A stretch of DNA of 64,000 nucleotides, from assembly GCA_029449235.1 (NCBI GenBank), contig JANATG010000002.1:4278001-4342000 (forward strand), written 5' to 3'. A program made the position numbers and the translations under genes. The notes beneath the pieces are model-generated. The model saw nothing but the letters and a program-made list of their open reading frames with translations, did not search any database and had not been told where the DNA came from. The first letter of the stretch is position 1. Each line of letters starts with the position of its first letter. The DNA comes from Linnemannia schmuckeri. Lineage: Eukaryota > Mortierellomycota > Mortierellomycetes > Mortierellales > Mortierellaceae. Of the stretch, positions 12,646 to 23,202 are shown one piece after another.

Positions 12646-14221
12646 AAGGGATTTTACTTTTTTCACCGCTTTTATTAACTACTGGCTTGATTATCATCTT
12701 TTTTTTTTTTTTTTTTTTTTTTTTGTAGATGTGCTTCTTGACCATCTTGGAAACATCAAGTTTGTGGACTTTGGAGCAGCCAAGATTCTGGCCAAGAACC
12801 AGAGGACACGCACACATGGTCGTGGAGGTGCAGGAACGCTGAGCGTCGGTGTCGGAGCCAACTCGCTGAACGGAACACCCATGTACATGGCGCCCGAGGT
12901 GATCAAGAACGGCGAGAAGGGGCGCAAGGGAAGCATGGATATCTGGTCGCTCGGATGTTGTGTTCTGGAGATGGCTACTGGACGTCGACCCTGGGCACAT
13001 TTGGACAACGAGTGGGCGGTCATGTACCATGTGGCGACCTCTCACCCTCCTCTGCCGGACCCGTCTCAGATGAGTGCCAAGGGAATTTCGTTCTTGAAGA
13101 GGTGTTTTACTCGCAGTGCTCATGATCGCCCCTCGGCGGTTGAGTTACTTCGTGATGATTGGCTCCGGGGTGTGGATACGGATGAGAACCGGGACAAGTA
13201 TGCGGCTTATGACGAGGCGTCGGCGGTTGACATGCACAACAACAACGACAACAGCGACGGGGCGACCAGTACGGTTGCGACGACGCCTGGTAGTCATCAT
13301 GGAGACCATGATGAATTCTCGGCGGCTTATTCTGCGTCCTCGAGTGTTACTGCTGTTGCCTACCGGTCAGAGGATGATTTGGACGAGGATGTGCCTAATA
13401 GTGTCGGTTCCGGGTCTGGTCACTCCAAGTCCAAGACGCCGGATATTGTTGTGGAGTCGTCGAAAAAGACTGGGGGTGTTGTTGTAAATGGGGCTACAAC
13501 TTTGGTGATCGAAGGGGTTGATAGTGGTCGGATTGAGGTTCCTAGTCGGTCTGGAACCTTGAGTCCTGTGAGCGCCGCTGACTCGAACCTCTCGGACAAT
13601 GTCTCGGAGGTCGGCTCGGAGGTGGAGCTCATGCTGAGTGCTGTCCGTGAGCGAGAAGAGACGTCTCGACAGGCCTCGATGCAGTCTTCGCCCATACCCG
13701 GTCAATCAGCATCGTACCCTTGGCATGCCGATACCTCCTCAATTGCCAGCGGTGGCGAGGACGGCAGCGGCGGCCAACACGGCGGGTTTCAGTTTGTGGG
13801 GGGAAGTATCAATGGCTCAATGAGCCATCAGAGTCTGCCGTCTCTTTCATCTGTCCTTGCGTCGGCTTCTGTAACAGCGTCGGTATCCCTTGACGCATCG
13901 CAGATTGCCGAAATTGAGGAGCAGGGAGGATTTGCCCGGCAGATGGGACTGGACTCTTATGACCACTTTGGATCTAATGAGAGAGAGGAACGGACGTTAA
14001 TGTCGCCTGTGCTGTCGATGCGGATGATGGACGGTTCTGGCGAGGATGAGAACCCGGGCGCGGGTGCTAGCGAGAGTGCCAATGCTGCAACGGCGGCCGT
14101 TTTGACGGAGGAAGGGGCAGTAGGAGGGGATATGCCCTTGTTCGCCATGATGGCCCGTCAGGACTCGGATGGTTCTTCCTCTGTAGCTGATTCTCTCCAA
14201 GACGCGCCTCTCTTCCCCTAA
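8795..14221 (+). CDS. Ssk2/Ssk22/Wis4/MEKK4-type MAP kinase kinase kinase
   Basis: Top kinase of the stress-activated (HOG/Sty1/p38) cascade, which phosphorylates the MAPKK. Exons are 8795..8976, 9085..10641, 10747..10908, 11012..12576 and 12729..14221, giving 1652 residues. An acidic N-terminus (about residues 90-200) precedes the long MEKK4/Ssk2 regulatory region, which includes the block around VYGKVLENVRFRANRLRRFT and the CFEQAGSGYILVFTPRDKFF segment. The kinase domain is about 1028-1300: glycine loop GSGTFGTVYLG, catalytic Lys in IAVKEIRF, HRDVKPDN, DFGAAK, and MYMAPEV. The activation segment has a Gly-rich insertion (TRTHGRGGAGTLSVGVGAN). About 350 Ser/Asp/Gly-rich residues follow the kinase, whereas yeast Ssk2 ends shortly after its kinase domain. 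The last intron interrupts the catalytic loop at the Asn of HRDVKPDN and carries two long T runs. Start ATG 8795 is the first in frame that gives a plausible N-terminus. Confidence 0.93.
12606..12644 (+). repeat. T39 homopolymer inside MAPKKK intron 4
   Basis: An uninterrupted run of 39 T on the coding strand in the 152 nt intron 12577-12728. It lies well upstream of the acceptor, so it is more than the usual polypyrimidine tract. Confidence 0.95.
12699..12724 (+). repeat. T26 polypyrimidine tract at the MAPKKK intron 4 acceptor
   Basis: A run of 26 T directly before the GTAG acceptor at 12725-12728. It is an extreme version of a polypyrimidine tract; run length may be affected by sequencing. 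Confidence 0.95.
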
Positions 14222-14477
14222 TTCTCGTGTTTTTGCTTATCGTCATTATTAAAAGTCTTTAACGCTGTTGTATTTTTCCTGTAAACGTCTAAAATATTCG
14301 TCGAAGTTTAGTAAAAAGTTTATCCTTTTTTTATTCTAACAGAGTTGGACAAAAAGAAACAATCTACTCGCAAATGCTAGATGCCTGATCCAGCGCCCTC
14401 GAGTGTATCGAAAACGACATACAAACAATATTAAGTGAACATCCCATAAAACGCACTGCGCCTCAACTTTTTTATCC

Positions 14478-17400
14478 TCAGAACGATCCACTGTTGACCT
14501 ATGAATCATAAAAGAATAAAAAAACGTGTTAGTCACCACTTCAAACCTAGGTTATCCACTCGATATCTGTAAAAAATTAATGATGATATCTTACCTTGTC
14601 CTTGAGGTGCCCAAGGTATTGGTGGTAGCTCATGACGGGTTCGGCACGGTCCTCGATCAAGTGACTCAAGAACCAGAGACGGAGCGCTGGGTCACCGTCC
14701 TCCTTGATCACATACAACTGTGGATAGTACGATGATCTACGCATCTCTCGGGTCTTGGCCACAATCAAGTTCACACGCTGGTTGAAATCTGTCTCCAGCG
14801 TAGGCAGTGTTGTCTACAAAGTTGTAAAAAGGAAAAAAAAATATAGGTGAATAACGTAGACGTCGTTACGAGCCATCTCTGAAGCTGTGCCTGTGTAGAA
14901 ATGACTGTGTGCAAAGTGTTTTTACCTTGCCGCCGCGGATGCTCTCGTAGTTGGGGACACCAAAGAGATCGAGGCACAGCTGAGGAACGGCATCTCGACC
15001 GATCCACAAGAAAATGTTCTGAGAGTCTTCCAACATGAACAGTCCTCCGCGCTCGAGACGTTCGCTGCTCAGGTTCATTGCCATGGGCATCTCAATGCCG
15101 TTCTGACCGATCGTGCCGCAGTTCTCGGGCATGTTATGAAGAGAATAGAACTTAGGATGGATATAAGGAATCAAACATTGCGAAGGCAATGTCGAAAACA
15201 AATGCATGGCGTACGAACGAAGATCTGAGGGAATCTGAGAGCCTCCACGAAGTGCAACCTAATTTGATTGAAAATATGAACGTATACGTGAGATTCTTTT
15301 CGAGTATGAGCGTTTACTACGAAAAATAATTGGGTTAGAGTTACCGAACTTACATGCTTCAGCATTCCCAAGGTCAACAGGGGCAGGAGCTTGAGGTTGT
15401 CACAGATCTGAAGGTTGGGTGTGGCTCCTGATGACGAGGCAGTCATATGGGTCTTATACACGCCCAAGATATCCACGCACTTGTTGGTTAATGCGTCGCG
15501 GGCGTCGTCCAGCTTGGAGTTCATACCGCGCTCGACAGCCTTGTTGGCCAACAATGTAGCAATAGCAACCTGATCGGCAGACAAGTACACATCCGACAAG
15601 CTCGTGGTGACAGGAATAGCCAACGTCAACACACGAATACGGCGCTCGCCTATAGGTGGAAATAATGGATACGCATTAGTATTAATGCTCAAGCTCAGTG
15701 ATCAGTCAGCGGGATGATATTTAGCAGTCGATGGTGAAAGGGTCCTACCGGAGGAAGAAGTGTGCAAAAGAGCGGTCTGGAAGCAGACGATAGGGATGTG
15801 AATGTTGTCCTCATAGCTGACCTCAATAGAGTAAGATTGGTCACGAGGCACATTGGGCAACGATAGCAAATCGGTTGAGCGAACGAAAAAGTTTCCGTAA
15901 AAGGCCGACATCCTGAGTCCCTTTGATGCACGAACTCTCATCACAGCCTCCAATGCAATCCTCTGCGACACGAATTCTGCCAACTCGTGAGCAAACTTGA
16001 GCGCATCCTCTGATTTTGCCGCTGTGAATGCTGGGTAGAAGAATGTGTTTCCTCCAGTGAAGCGAGGCAGGCAGCCTAAGATAGTATGAAAGTTATAAAT
16101 AGTTAGTTCCAAGCCTCAATATGAACCGACAGAACTTCTAATGACAATGGCGAAGACTTACTGAGAGTGGCAACGTCCGAGTACTGAGATCCAAAGAGGA
16201 ACATGTCCACACAGACTTGAGACTTTGAGCAGTCGATGGCGAGAGTCTTATAGAAGGAGTTAGCCGACTGCAACAAAGTCGATTCCTTGGATGTTCCAAG
16301 CAACTTAGGGTCCTCTCTCATCTTGAGAGCTCCAGCCTCAAGGTTGGGCAAGCTGGCTTGCAAACACAAGATCTTGCCTCCAATGGGGGAAACAAGCTTA
16401 TAGGCTGACTGCAATGCTGGTCCCAATGCGTTGCCAACGTTCTGGGTGTCCTTGAACATGTCGTTCATCCTGTTCAAAAGCGCCTCGAGAGTAGGGCGGC
16501 ACTCGCTCAAGTTGCACAACAAATCCTCAGGCTGAGGCAAGAAGGGGTCCTCCAGATCTGACACCACCAACATCTTGGGTTCGCCGGACTCGTTCTATAA
16601 ACATAAACACAATATTTATAGTTAATATTTGTTCCTGTGGTACGGCACGGCAGTTGAAATATAAACCGCATTGACAGTATCAATTCTTACGTTGAGGTTG
16701 TAAAAGTGGATCGAGCTGTCGACGGTAACGATACCGATCTTGGTACGGCCCTCATCGTTGGGGATGCGGTCCAATGATTCCAGAATAGTGGTTGCAGCTG
16801 TTGCAACCATGCCGCACTGGATAGCAGGGTATGAGACGTCAATGACAAACAGGTAGACGAGTGGTTGAGGGGGTCGGACCATGTACTCGGTAGGTGCAAT
16901 GTACTCCACGACGGCATGGTTCAATTCCTTGCGTTGCCATCTGTCGACAGGTTGCTGAGTCTGAGAGTCATAGTCGAATGATGAGGGAACTATAACCATT
17001 CAAAGATAACGTGTTTTTTTCAATTAGAGCACAAATGAGTCGCTCGACGTCATGTACCGTCATTTCGCAAAGTCAAGTCCAATGCGCAATTGATTAAATT
17101 CAGGCCTCAGCTTACCCTCGTTCAGAGTAAAGCACATGTTACACTTCCAGCGCTGTCCACCTTCAACAAACTTGACAAATGGGTTGATATAGGTTCTGCA
17201 ACGACGGCAGCGTGCAATGATGGCATCGGTCACAACAGGCACAGGTTCCTATAGTGGTAACAAAAGCAGTTCAGGGGGGCGCTCAACACTAGCAAAGCCG
17301 GATTGTGATGTGTTCCAGAAGTGAAAGTTAGACTTACATCACCCTCTTTGACACTGCGGTAGGGAGTGATAACAAGACCGAATGGAAGACGCGACTTTTT

Positions 17401-18999
17401 CAACAGGTTGGAATCGTTGGGGATGGCGTTCAATGTCGACCGCTTGTAAGATGGGTCGCAGTTGGCGTGAGGCGAGTGAGTGATCGACGACTAAGAGTGA
17501 TAGGAGTATAGAGACATATATTAGCGTTCGGTCGTGAGTTACTACCAAGCCGACATTTGCCTGTATTGTTGCATCCAGTCAGATCCACTTACGTTGGCAG
17601 GAAGGTTGATGGTGGGAGGAGGAGTTTCAAGGTCGAGAATCTTAGGTGCGACACCCATCAAGGCAACAGTCGAAAGCTATCATATTCAATCGAATCAAAA
17701 GGAGAATTGATCAGTCCTGGTGTCATCGTAAGACCTTTCGATACAAGTTACCAAGATGCCTTCATCCTGTGAAAATGATCTTCAACATACAGAAGCGCCG
17801 CCTTGAGCATTGTTGAATCCGTAGCCAGGTCCGACATTCATGCCTCCCATCTGGTTGGTGAGTTGGTTCACGTTGGGCTGGAGAGACTGTCCTGCAAGAG
17901 GCTGAAGTCCCTGCTGGTAAGCTGGTACGGGCTGGCCAAAGTTGGGACCTGGCTTTTCTCCAGGCACAAAGAACTGAGATCCTTGCTGACCGCCAGGTGG
18001 CATCTGGTTTCCACCAAAGCCTTGAGCAGCAGGAATTCCAGGAACAGGAGCAGGCTGAAATCCCCCATTGAGTCCGTTGTCAAATGCTGGAGAAGCGGCA
18101 TTCTGAAAGGAATCGGCTTGAGCTGTTGGGTACATACGCTTTGGCTTGTGCGATCCTCCTGCAACAGGAGTAGGAGGGCCAAGTGCTGGAACTCCTGGAT
18201 CCTGGAACTGAGGAGGCTGCTGCTGCTGGTGGTGTGACTGTTGGTTCTGCTGGTGCTGTTGCTGATGATGAAGTGGGGGCTGGGATGGGTGCTGTTGTTG
18301 CTGCTGGAAGGGCATCTTTGGTGTAGGAGGTTGGCTCTGGTTCTGTCCAGGATGGCCCATTGATCCATTGGGCGGTGGGCCTCCGGCGTTGTATCCCATT
18401 GGAGTCATAGCAGGAGAGCCTGGAGCAGTGTTCTGTCCCTGACCCATGAACTGCTGTGGAGGAGGTCTAGCCTGGATCTGCGGCGACTGGAAAGGCCTGG
18501 GCATACCAGGCGATCCAGGTTGGATCATAGCAGGGCGCATCATAGGTGAAGGAGCGCGTTGAACACCTCCAAGAGGAGGAGGTCTCTGAAGTGGCGAGCC
18601 GTTCTGAATCTGGCCTCCCACGGGCATCGGTGGGCGCTGGATCGAGGGGGATGGTGGTAAAGACGCGCCGCCGGCAGAAGGTCTTCTCATTTGTTGCTGG
18701 TTCATAGGGTGGTTAGGATCCTGAGGATGAGGAGGACGAGGTCCAGGTCCATTCATGCCGGGTCTAGGAGCAAAGTTCTGACCAGGATGGCCTCCATTGA
18801 CGGGGGGTCTGTAGCCCATGGGAGGGACGCCTCCTGGAGGTCCGCCCTGCTGTCCTGGGGTGCCTGGTCTCGAAGGGTACTGCTGCTGCTGCTGCTGCTG
18901 GCCTGAGTGTTGCTGCTGAGGTCTGAATCCTTGTCCGGGATGGGGCGCCTGAGCGGAGGCAGGTCGCATGGTGGGAGTTGATGGTTGAGAGTATGCCAT
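14478..18999 (-). CDS. SEC24: COPII coat subunit Sec24
   Basis: Cargo-binding subunit of the Sec23/Sec24 inner COPII coat, acting at ER exit sites. Exons are 18999..17791, 17676..17593, 17490..17338, 17248..17116, 16989..16691, 16594..16162, 16075..15749, 15649..15354, 15258..14926, 14813..14595 and 14498..14478, giving 1168 residues. The first ~400 residues are Pro/Gln/Gly-rich and disordered, as in other Sec24 proteins. Then come the conserved block NCDPSYKRSTLNAIPND, the zinc-finger cysteines CRRC and CNMC (in RCRRCRTYINPFVKFVEGG... WKCNMCF), the trunk domain (VYLFVIDVSYPAIQCGM), the helical region and the gelsolin-like end (FLWIGRDAVPQLCLDLFG). The final exon encodes only VNSGSF and stop; I chose it because a consensus CTAAC branch site precedes its acceptor, while reading through the donor gives VRYHH and stop. 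It is convergent with the MAPKKK gene, 256 nt apart. Confidence 0.94.
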
Positions 19000-19789
19000 T
19001 GTCGTGAATCTCTAGGACGGTCTAACAGTTGATGATGAGACGACAACAGCGGCGACGATAAGAGATGATGACGATGTTGCGATGGCGATGAAAGTGATAA
19101 GGAAAACGGATAAAAGAAAAAGAAAGGAAGAGAAGGGAAAGAAGATGAAAAGGGAAGAAGGGGTGAGGCAAGGGATCAAAAGGGGCGAGAACGAAAGAGA
19201 AGAAAAAGAAGAGGGAGGAAGTTAGTAGGTTTGCGTAGCAAAAAGGGATGTAGCCTTTTTATGGAGTATAGCTTGCCATTCGCAACAATTCCTTTCTCGT
19301 CCCCTCACGCAAAGGACAAACAAGGCTGCATCATCCTCAAGGCCATCCTCCATCCATCCTATTTACTCACACTGCGTGGTGGATGGGAGGCTTCTGCTGA
19401 TCCGAGGCAAGCACTGACACAGAGGAGGTGGAGGAACAGAATGAGGGGAAGAGTGGAGTGGTGTGAAAAAGGGAAGGTTTTGAGGCGTACTCTGTCGACT
19501 GTATTGTATGGTGCTAGTCTTTCCTGTGGTTGAACTGTTGTTCCTCTGAGATATATATGGATTAAGGTGTCGAGGAATTGACCAAAGTGAAAGAAGAAAA
19601 AAAGAGGTAAAATGGACAAAAGGATATGGAGAAGTGGTCGCAAATTCAAGTATGAAGACTTCAACCAAAACTGACAGAAATGTGGCTCTTCTACAATTGG
19701 ACAACAGGCGCGTTGACGCCACGTAGTATATCAACACGTGATACATCTCTGTGAACGATATTTTTGTACTCGACACGATCTATTCTCTT
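19000..19789. other. Spacer upstream of Sec24
   Basis: 790 nt between the Sec24 start and the end of the next minus-strand gene. The part nearest Sec24 (19080-19220) is strongly purine-rich on the plus strand, meaning a polypyrimidine leader on the Sec24 sense strand. I see no coding region that I can support. Confidence 0.5.
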
Positions 19790-21498
19790 TCAACGCTTCA
19801 AGGGAAGGGCATGTTGAGGAATGATATTGTTGGAGGACCTGTAATAGAAAGGTCCAAGATGAGGCTTGGCCAAGACTCGGTGGTTATTCTCCTTTGTCTT
19901 GTTCTTGTCGTCCTCCTTGTCCGTGTCCTTGTCCGTATTGCTGTTGCCACCGTCAACATATGTCATATCTGTGCCGACCCTGACTTTACTCTTCTCCTTG
20001 CCTACGATGATTCGGATCCGCGGTGGTCTGGAAGGTATCAAGCCAGTGGCAACTGCTTTCACTTCCCTGCACCTGGCCGGTCTCCCTCTGCCTTTCTTTG
20101 CTGAAGCCTTATCCTTATATCCTTCCTCCTCCCTCTCCTGTTCGATCTTTACCAAGAACATACTGGGACCCACTGTCTCCAAATCCTGGGTGCCCTCCTT
20201 GAGAGCCACGAGTAAGTCTTCGTGAGGTTGTTCCTCCACTTTTATTGGTAATAGTGGTTCGTCGGATGTAATGACATCGTCTACCAACGCAGTCCTGGTT
20301 ATGTTTCTATGTTGAAGAGAAAAAAAAGAGTTGTAGGAGCACAGCGCATTAATTTTGAGAATATCTTGCAGCATCGCGAGTAAAGTTGTAAGTATCATTT
20401 GTAAACTTGAAGACACCGTCCTAGACTCCTTTCTAGCGACATGACAGGGATAACATAGAATAGTGTAACGATAACGTTAATTTCAATACCACTTGGTGAC
20501 AATGGTGAAAAAGTCAAGGAAAACAACACATAATATACAGTGTGCAGGCTACCTTAATGGCATTCTTCATAAGCTCGTCCATAATTCTCTCATCGGGCTT
20601 GTAGCCTGACAGTATCGTGTGCTTCAGGACTGACAGACCTATGTGACTAGGAGGTCATCTTTTTTTGCCTTGATTATCTCCTATTGATGTATGCAGGTAG
20701 GAGGACGAATGTCTAAAGAATCAGAACAGGTGCCATAACCATCGGAGTACATTGTAGAACATTAGTGGCAGTAAGTTCGAAGCACCTCAATCATGGTGCG
20801 AAGACGGCAGGGAGGCAGCCCTTTCTTCCAACAGAGTCTTGTTCACGACAATCCTGGAGCTCTTGCGAGAAGAAGGAAGTAAAGCAATAGTCTTTTTTGA
20901 TCGAACCCTGTGCTTGGTAGCGTCTGCTTCGAGGGAGAGCCGTTGTTGTTGAGGAGCCAAGGATGAGAATGACGAGTCTTTGATCAGAAGATTGTTTGCG
21001 ACCAAGAATTCGAGTTTGACGGGTGCCTCTGGTTGTAAGCCGTCATTGGTAAAGCTTGACCCGTTGCCTCAAGAGTCTCCTGCGTCAGTGGTAAGGAAGA
21101 ACTCAAGGACGAAGTGTATGCAGCAGCAGTGTGGCCCGATCCTGATCCTGTGCCTTCGTCCTGTCCGTGTATATTTGTCCGAGACTTGAAGTGGTCATCC
21201 GAAATGTTTCTTTGTTCCTGCAGCTGACGTTGGAGACCTATTGGTTGTGACATTTGAGCACAGGTTAGTTAGTATCATACACATAATGCATGCATGCAGA
21301 AGGAAAAGGAGAGAAAAAAAAGAGACTCGGACGCTTTGCTCACTCCGCCCACTAAACTGCAGGCAGTAACAGTGCCACGACCGAGAAGTGAGCTGCTACT
21401 GGCGTTTCCTTGTCCGATTTCGGACTTGGCGCCGGACTCGTTTCCATAAGCGACGGTGATGAGTCTTGGAAGGAATCCTCTCTGTCTGGACTGGACAT
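19790..21498 (-). CDS. Uncharacterised AT-hook protein, structure unresolved
   Basis: I do not recognise this gene and could not build one continuous model, so the limits are approximate. A clearly coding last exon runs 20306..19790: acidic N-terminal part (DDVITSDEPLLPIKVEEQPH), then a canonical AT-hook AKKGRGRPARCREVK at about 20064-20108, then SRPPRIRIIVGKEKSKVRV and an Asp/Lys-rich tail. A short helical exon near 20640-20553 reads LSVLKHTILSGYKPDERIMD, flanked by a TAG acceptor and an AAG/GTAGCC donor. Further upstream, 21005-20787 encodes a basic segment (KHRVRSKKTIALLPSSRKSS) and 21230-21060 a Ser/Thr/Gln-rich segment. ATG 21498 (MSSPDREDSFQDSSPSLMET) is the best start candidate. Phases between these blocks do not all agree without unconventional junctions, so an intron was missed or the gene is damaged. 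A nuclear DNA-binding role is inferred only from the AT-hook. Confidence 0.4.
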
Positions 21499-22913
21499 CT
21501 GCGTGTTGGTTGTTGAACAAAGGGAGGAGGCAAAGGCCGCTTGTTTTTTCTGATCGAAGAATGAGTTGAGAAAAAGTCAATTTTCGGCGGCAAAAATTAT
21601 GTCCATGTGAGATGAGTCTCTCTGTTGCAGGATTGCTGGGCTCAGCCTTTGCTTTGTTGCACAGGTAATGGTGGTTAGAAAAGACATATACACAAAGTGG
21701 TCCGTAGTACCTACTGTTGGAGAAAGTCGTATTTCTAAGAACAAGAACGCACAAGCCCAAAAGATGCTCGTGGACGCATTATCAAACCGAAGCATGACAC
21801 CACGGCATTTTAATTATGCTGACAGTTGCCTGCCCTGTCTGTCGCTTGGGCCTCTTTATTCTTTCTGTTATTTTATTCTTGCCGCCCTGTTTGTGTCTGT
21901 CAGACAATCGGCGACAGACGAAGGGAGGGGAGAAAAGGGGAGGGACAAAGCAAGGGCCATCCATGTCAATGCCATAATTACAAGTGACCACGAGGTGTCT
22001 TGTCTACAGTGTCTACAATCTCTCCGACCCGTGTTCTCATCCTCAACCCGCCCCTTTGCCATTTTCATTTTTCGTTTGTCATCTCCCTTGTTGCTGTTGT
22101 TGTTGGTGCAAAGGGAAAATGCTATTCTTGTCAATATCGCATCGATTTTTTTTTATTCGCGTAGGGTGGATGGGGATAAAGATGAGAGCAAAACAAGAGA
22201 GAAAGAGGAAGAAAAAGATCTGCAGCCAGGTGACTATCGTCTCTCTCTCCCTTTCGCAAATTAGCTAGCATGCTCTTCTCCTCTTTCCCTTCTCTCTTGC
22301 TCTTCCTAAAAAGTTTGGATCTCTTTCTACAGACACCGATGAGTAAGTGTGCATACTAAGGTAAGGCAAGGGAGGAGCAACGAGTCAACGACTAAAAAAA
22401 AAGAGAGCAAAAGGGGATGTCAATAGTAGATTGAATATGTGTGAAGGTATGTATGACGATGGTGGACAACAGAAGGCGCGAGAAAAGGAGGCGTAAGCTA
22501 GAAAGGACAATGAGAGTGTGTAGTTGCTGAAGGAGTGAGAGAGAGTGAGAGAGAGAAGTGAGCTTGTACCGATACTAGCATTTCAATACATTCACAGACA
22601 AACTATTGCGCCATGTGCAAGCAAGACAGCGACAGGAGACATATCCTTGTGGGTGTACAAGCTCCAGCGTTAAAACAACAATACAGTATGATGCAACGAG
22701 ACAAGTGTGGCCATGGGGTCACCCTCATCTTCTTTCTTTTACCAAATCCATCGCTAACCAGCCTCGTATGTATGTATTCTACTCGGCCCTTTTTTCTCTA
22801 CTCTTTTATTCCTCGTCTTCTTATCCGCCATTTTTCTTTTCTTCTCTTCTCTTTCTTTTCTTACTTCTTCTTTTCACACAGATACCCTTCTTTCACATTT
22901 CCCCTTTTCCTTC

Positions 22914-23024
22914 AGTCCTCCTCCCTTTCCTCCTTCCCTCTCCTTCCTTTCCTTCCTTCCTCTCCTTCCTTCCCTCCTTCCCTCCTTCCCTCCTTCCCTC
23001 CTTCCTTCCCTCCTTTGTCCTTCT
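22914..23024 (+). repeat. Imperfect CCTT/CTTC microsatellite
   Basis: About 110 nt of nearly pure pyrimidine built from CCTT, CCTTC and CCCT units, upstream of the RING gene and followed by the T35 run. Confidence 0.9.
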
Positions 23025-23035
23025 TTCTTGTTCTT

Positions 23036-23039
<4 letters not shown>

Positions 23040-23074
<35 letters not shown>
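23040..23074 (+). repeat. T35 homopolymer
   Basis: Uninterrupted T run ending about 130 nt upstream of the RING-gene start codon, on its sense strand. Confidence 0.95.
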
Positions 23075-23077
<3 letters not shown>

Positions 23078-23202
23078 CATTCCTTTCTTCTGTCTCTTTC
23101 ATTCTGTTCATTCATTCTCGCAGGCTTACTTTCTTTTACTCTCACTGTACACTACTTCTACTCGACGAATAAAACGACATATTATAACGACCACAACATA
23201 AC

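Larger units (their letters stand above)
21499..23202. other. Divergent spacer with purine blocks, CCTT repeat and T35
   Basis: 1.7 kb between the AT-hook gene and the RING gene. It contains alternating purine-rich (22180-22560) and pyrimidine-rich (22780-23150) stretches. The latter is on the sense strand of the RING gene and is probably its promoter and 5' leader. No protein-coding region is supported; the long open frames here are translations of TTC/CTT repeats. Confidence 0.55.
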
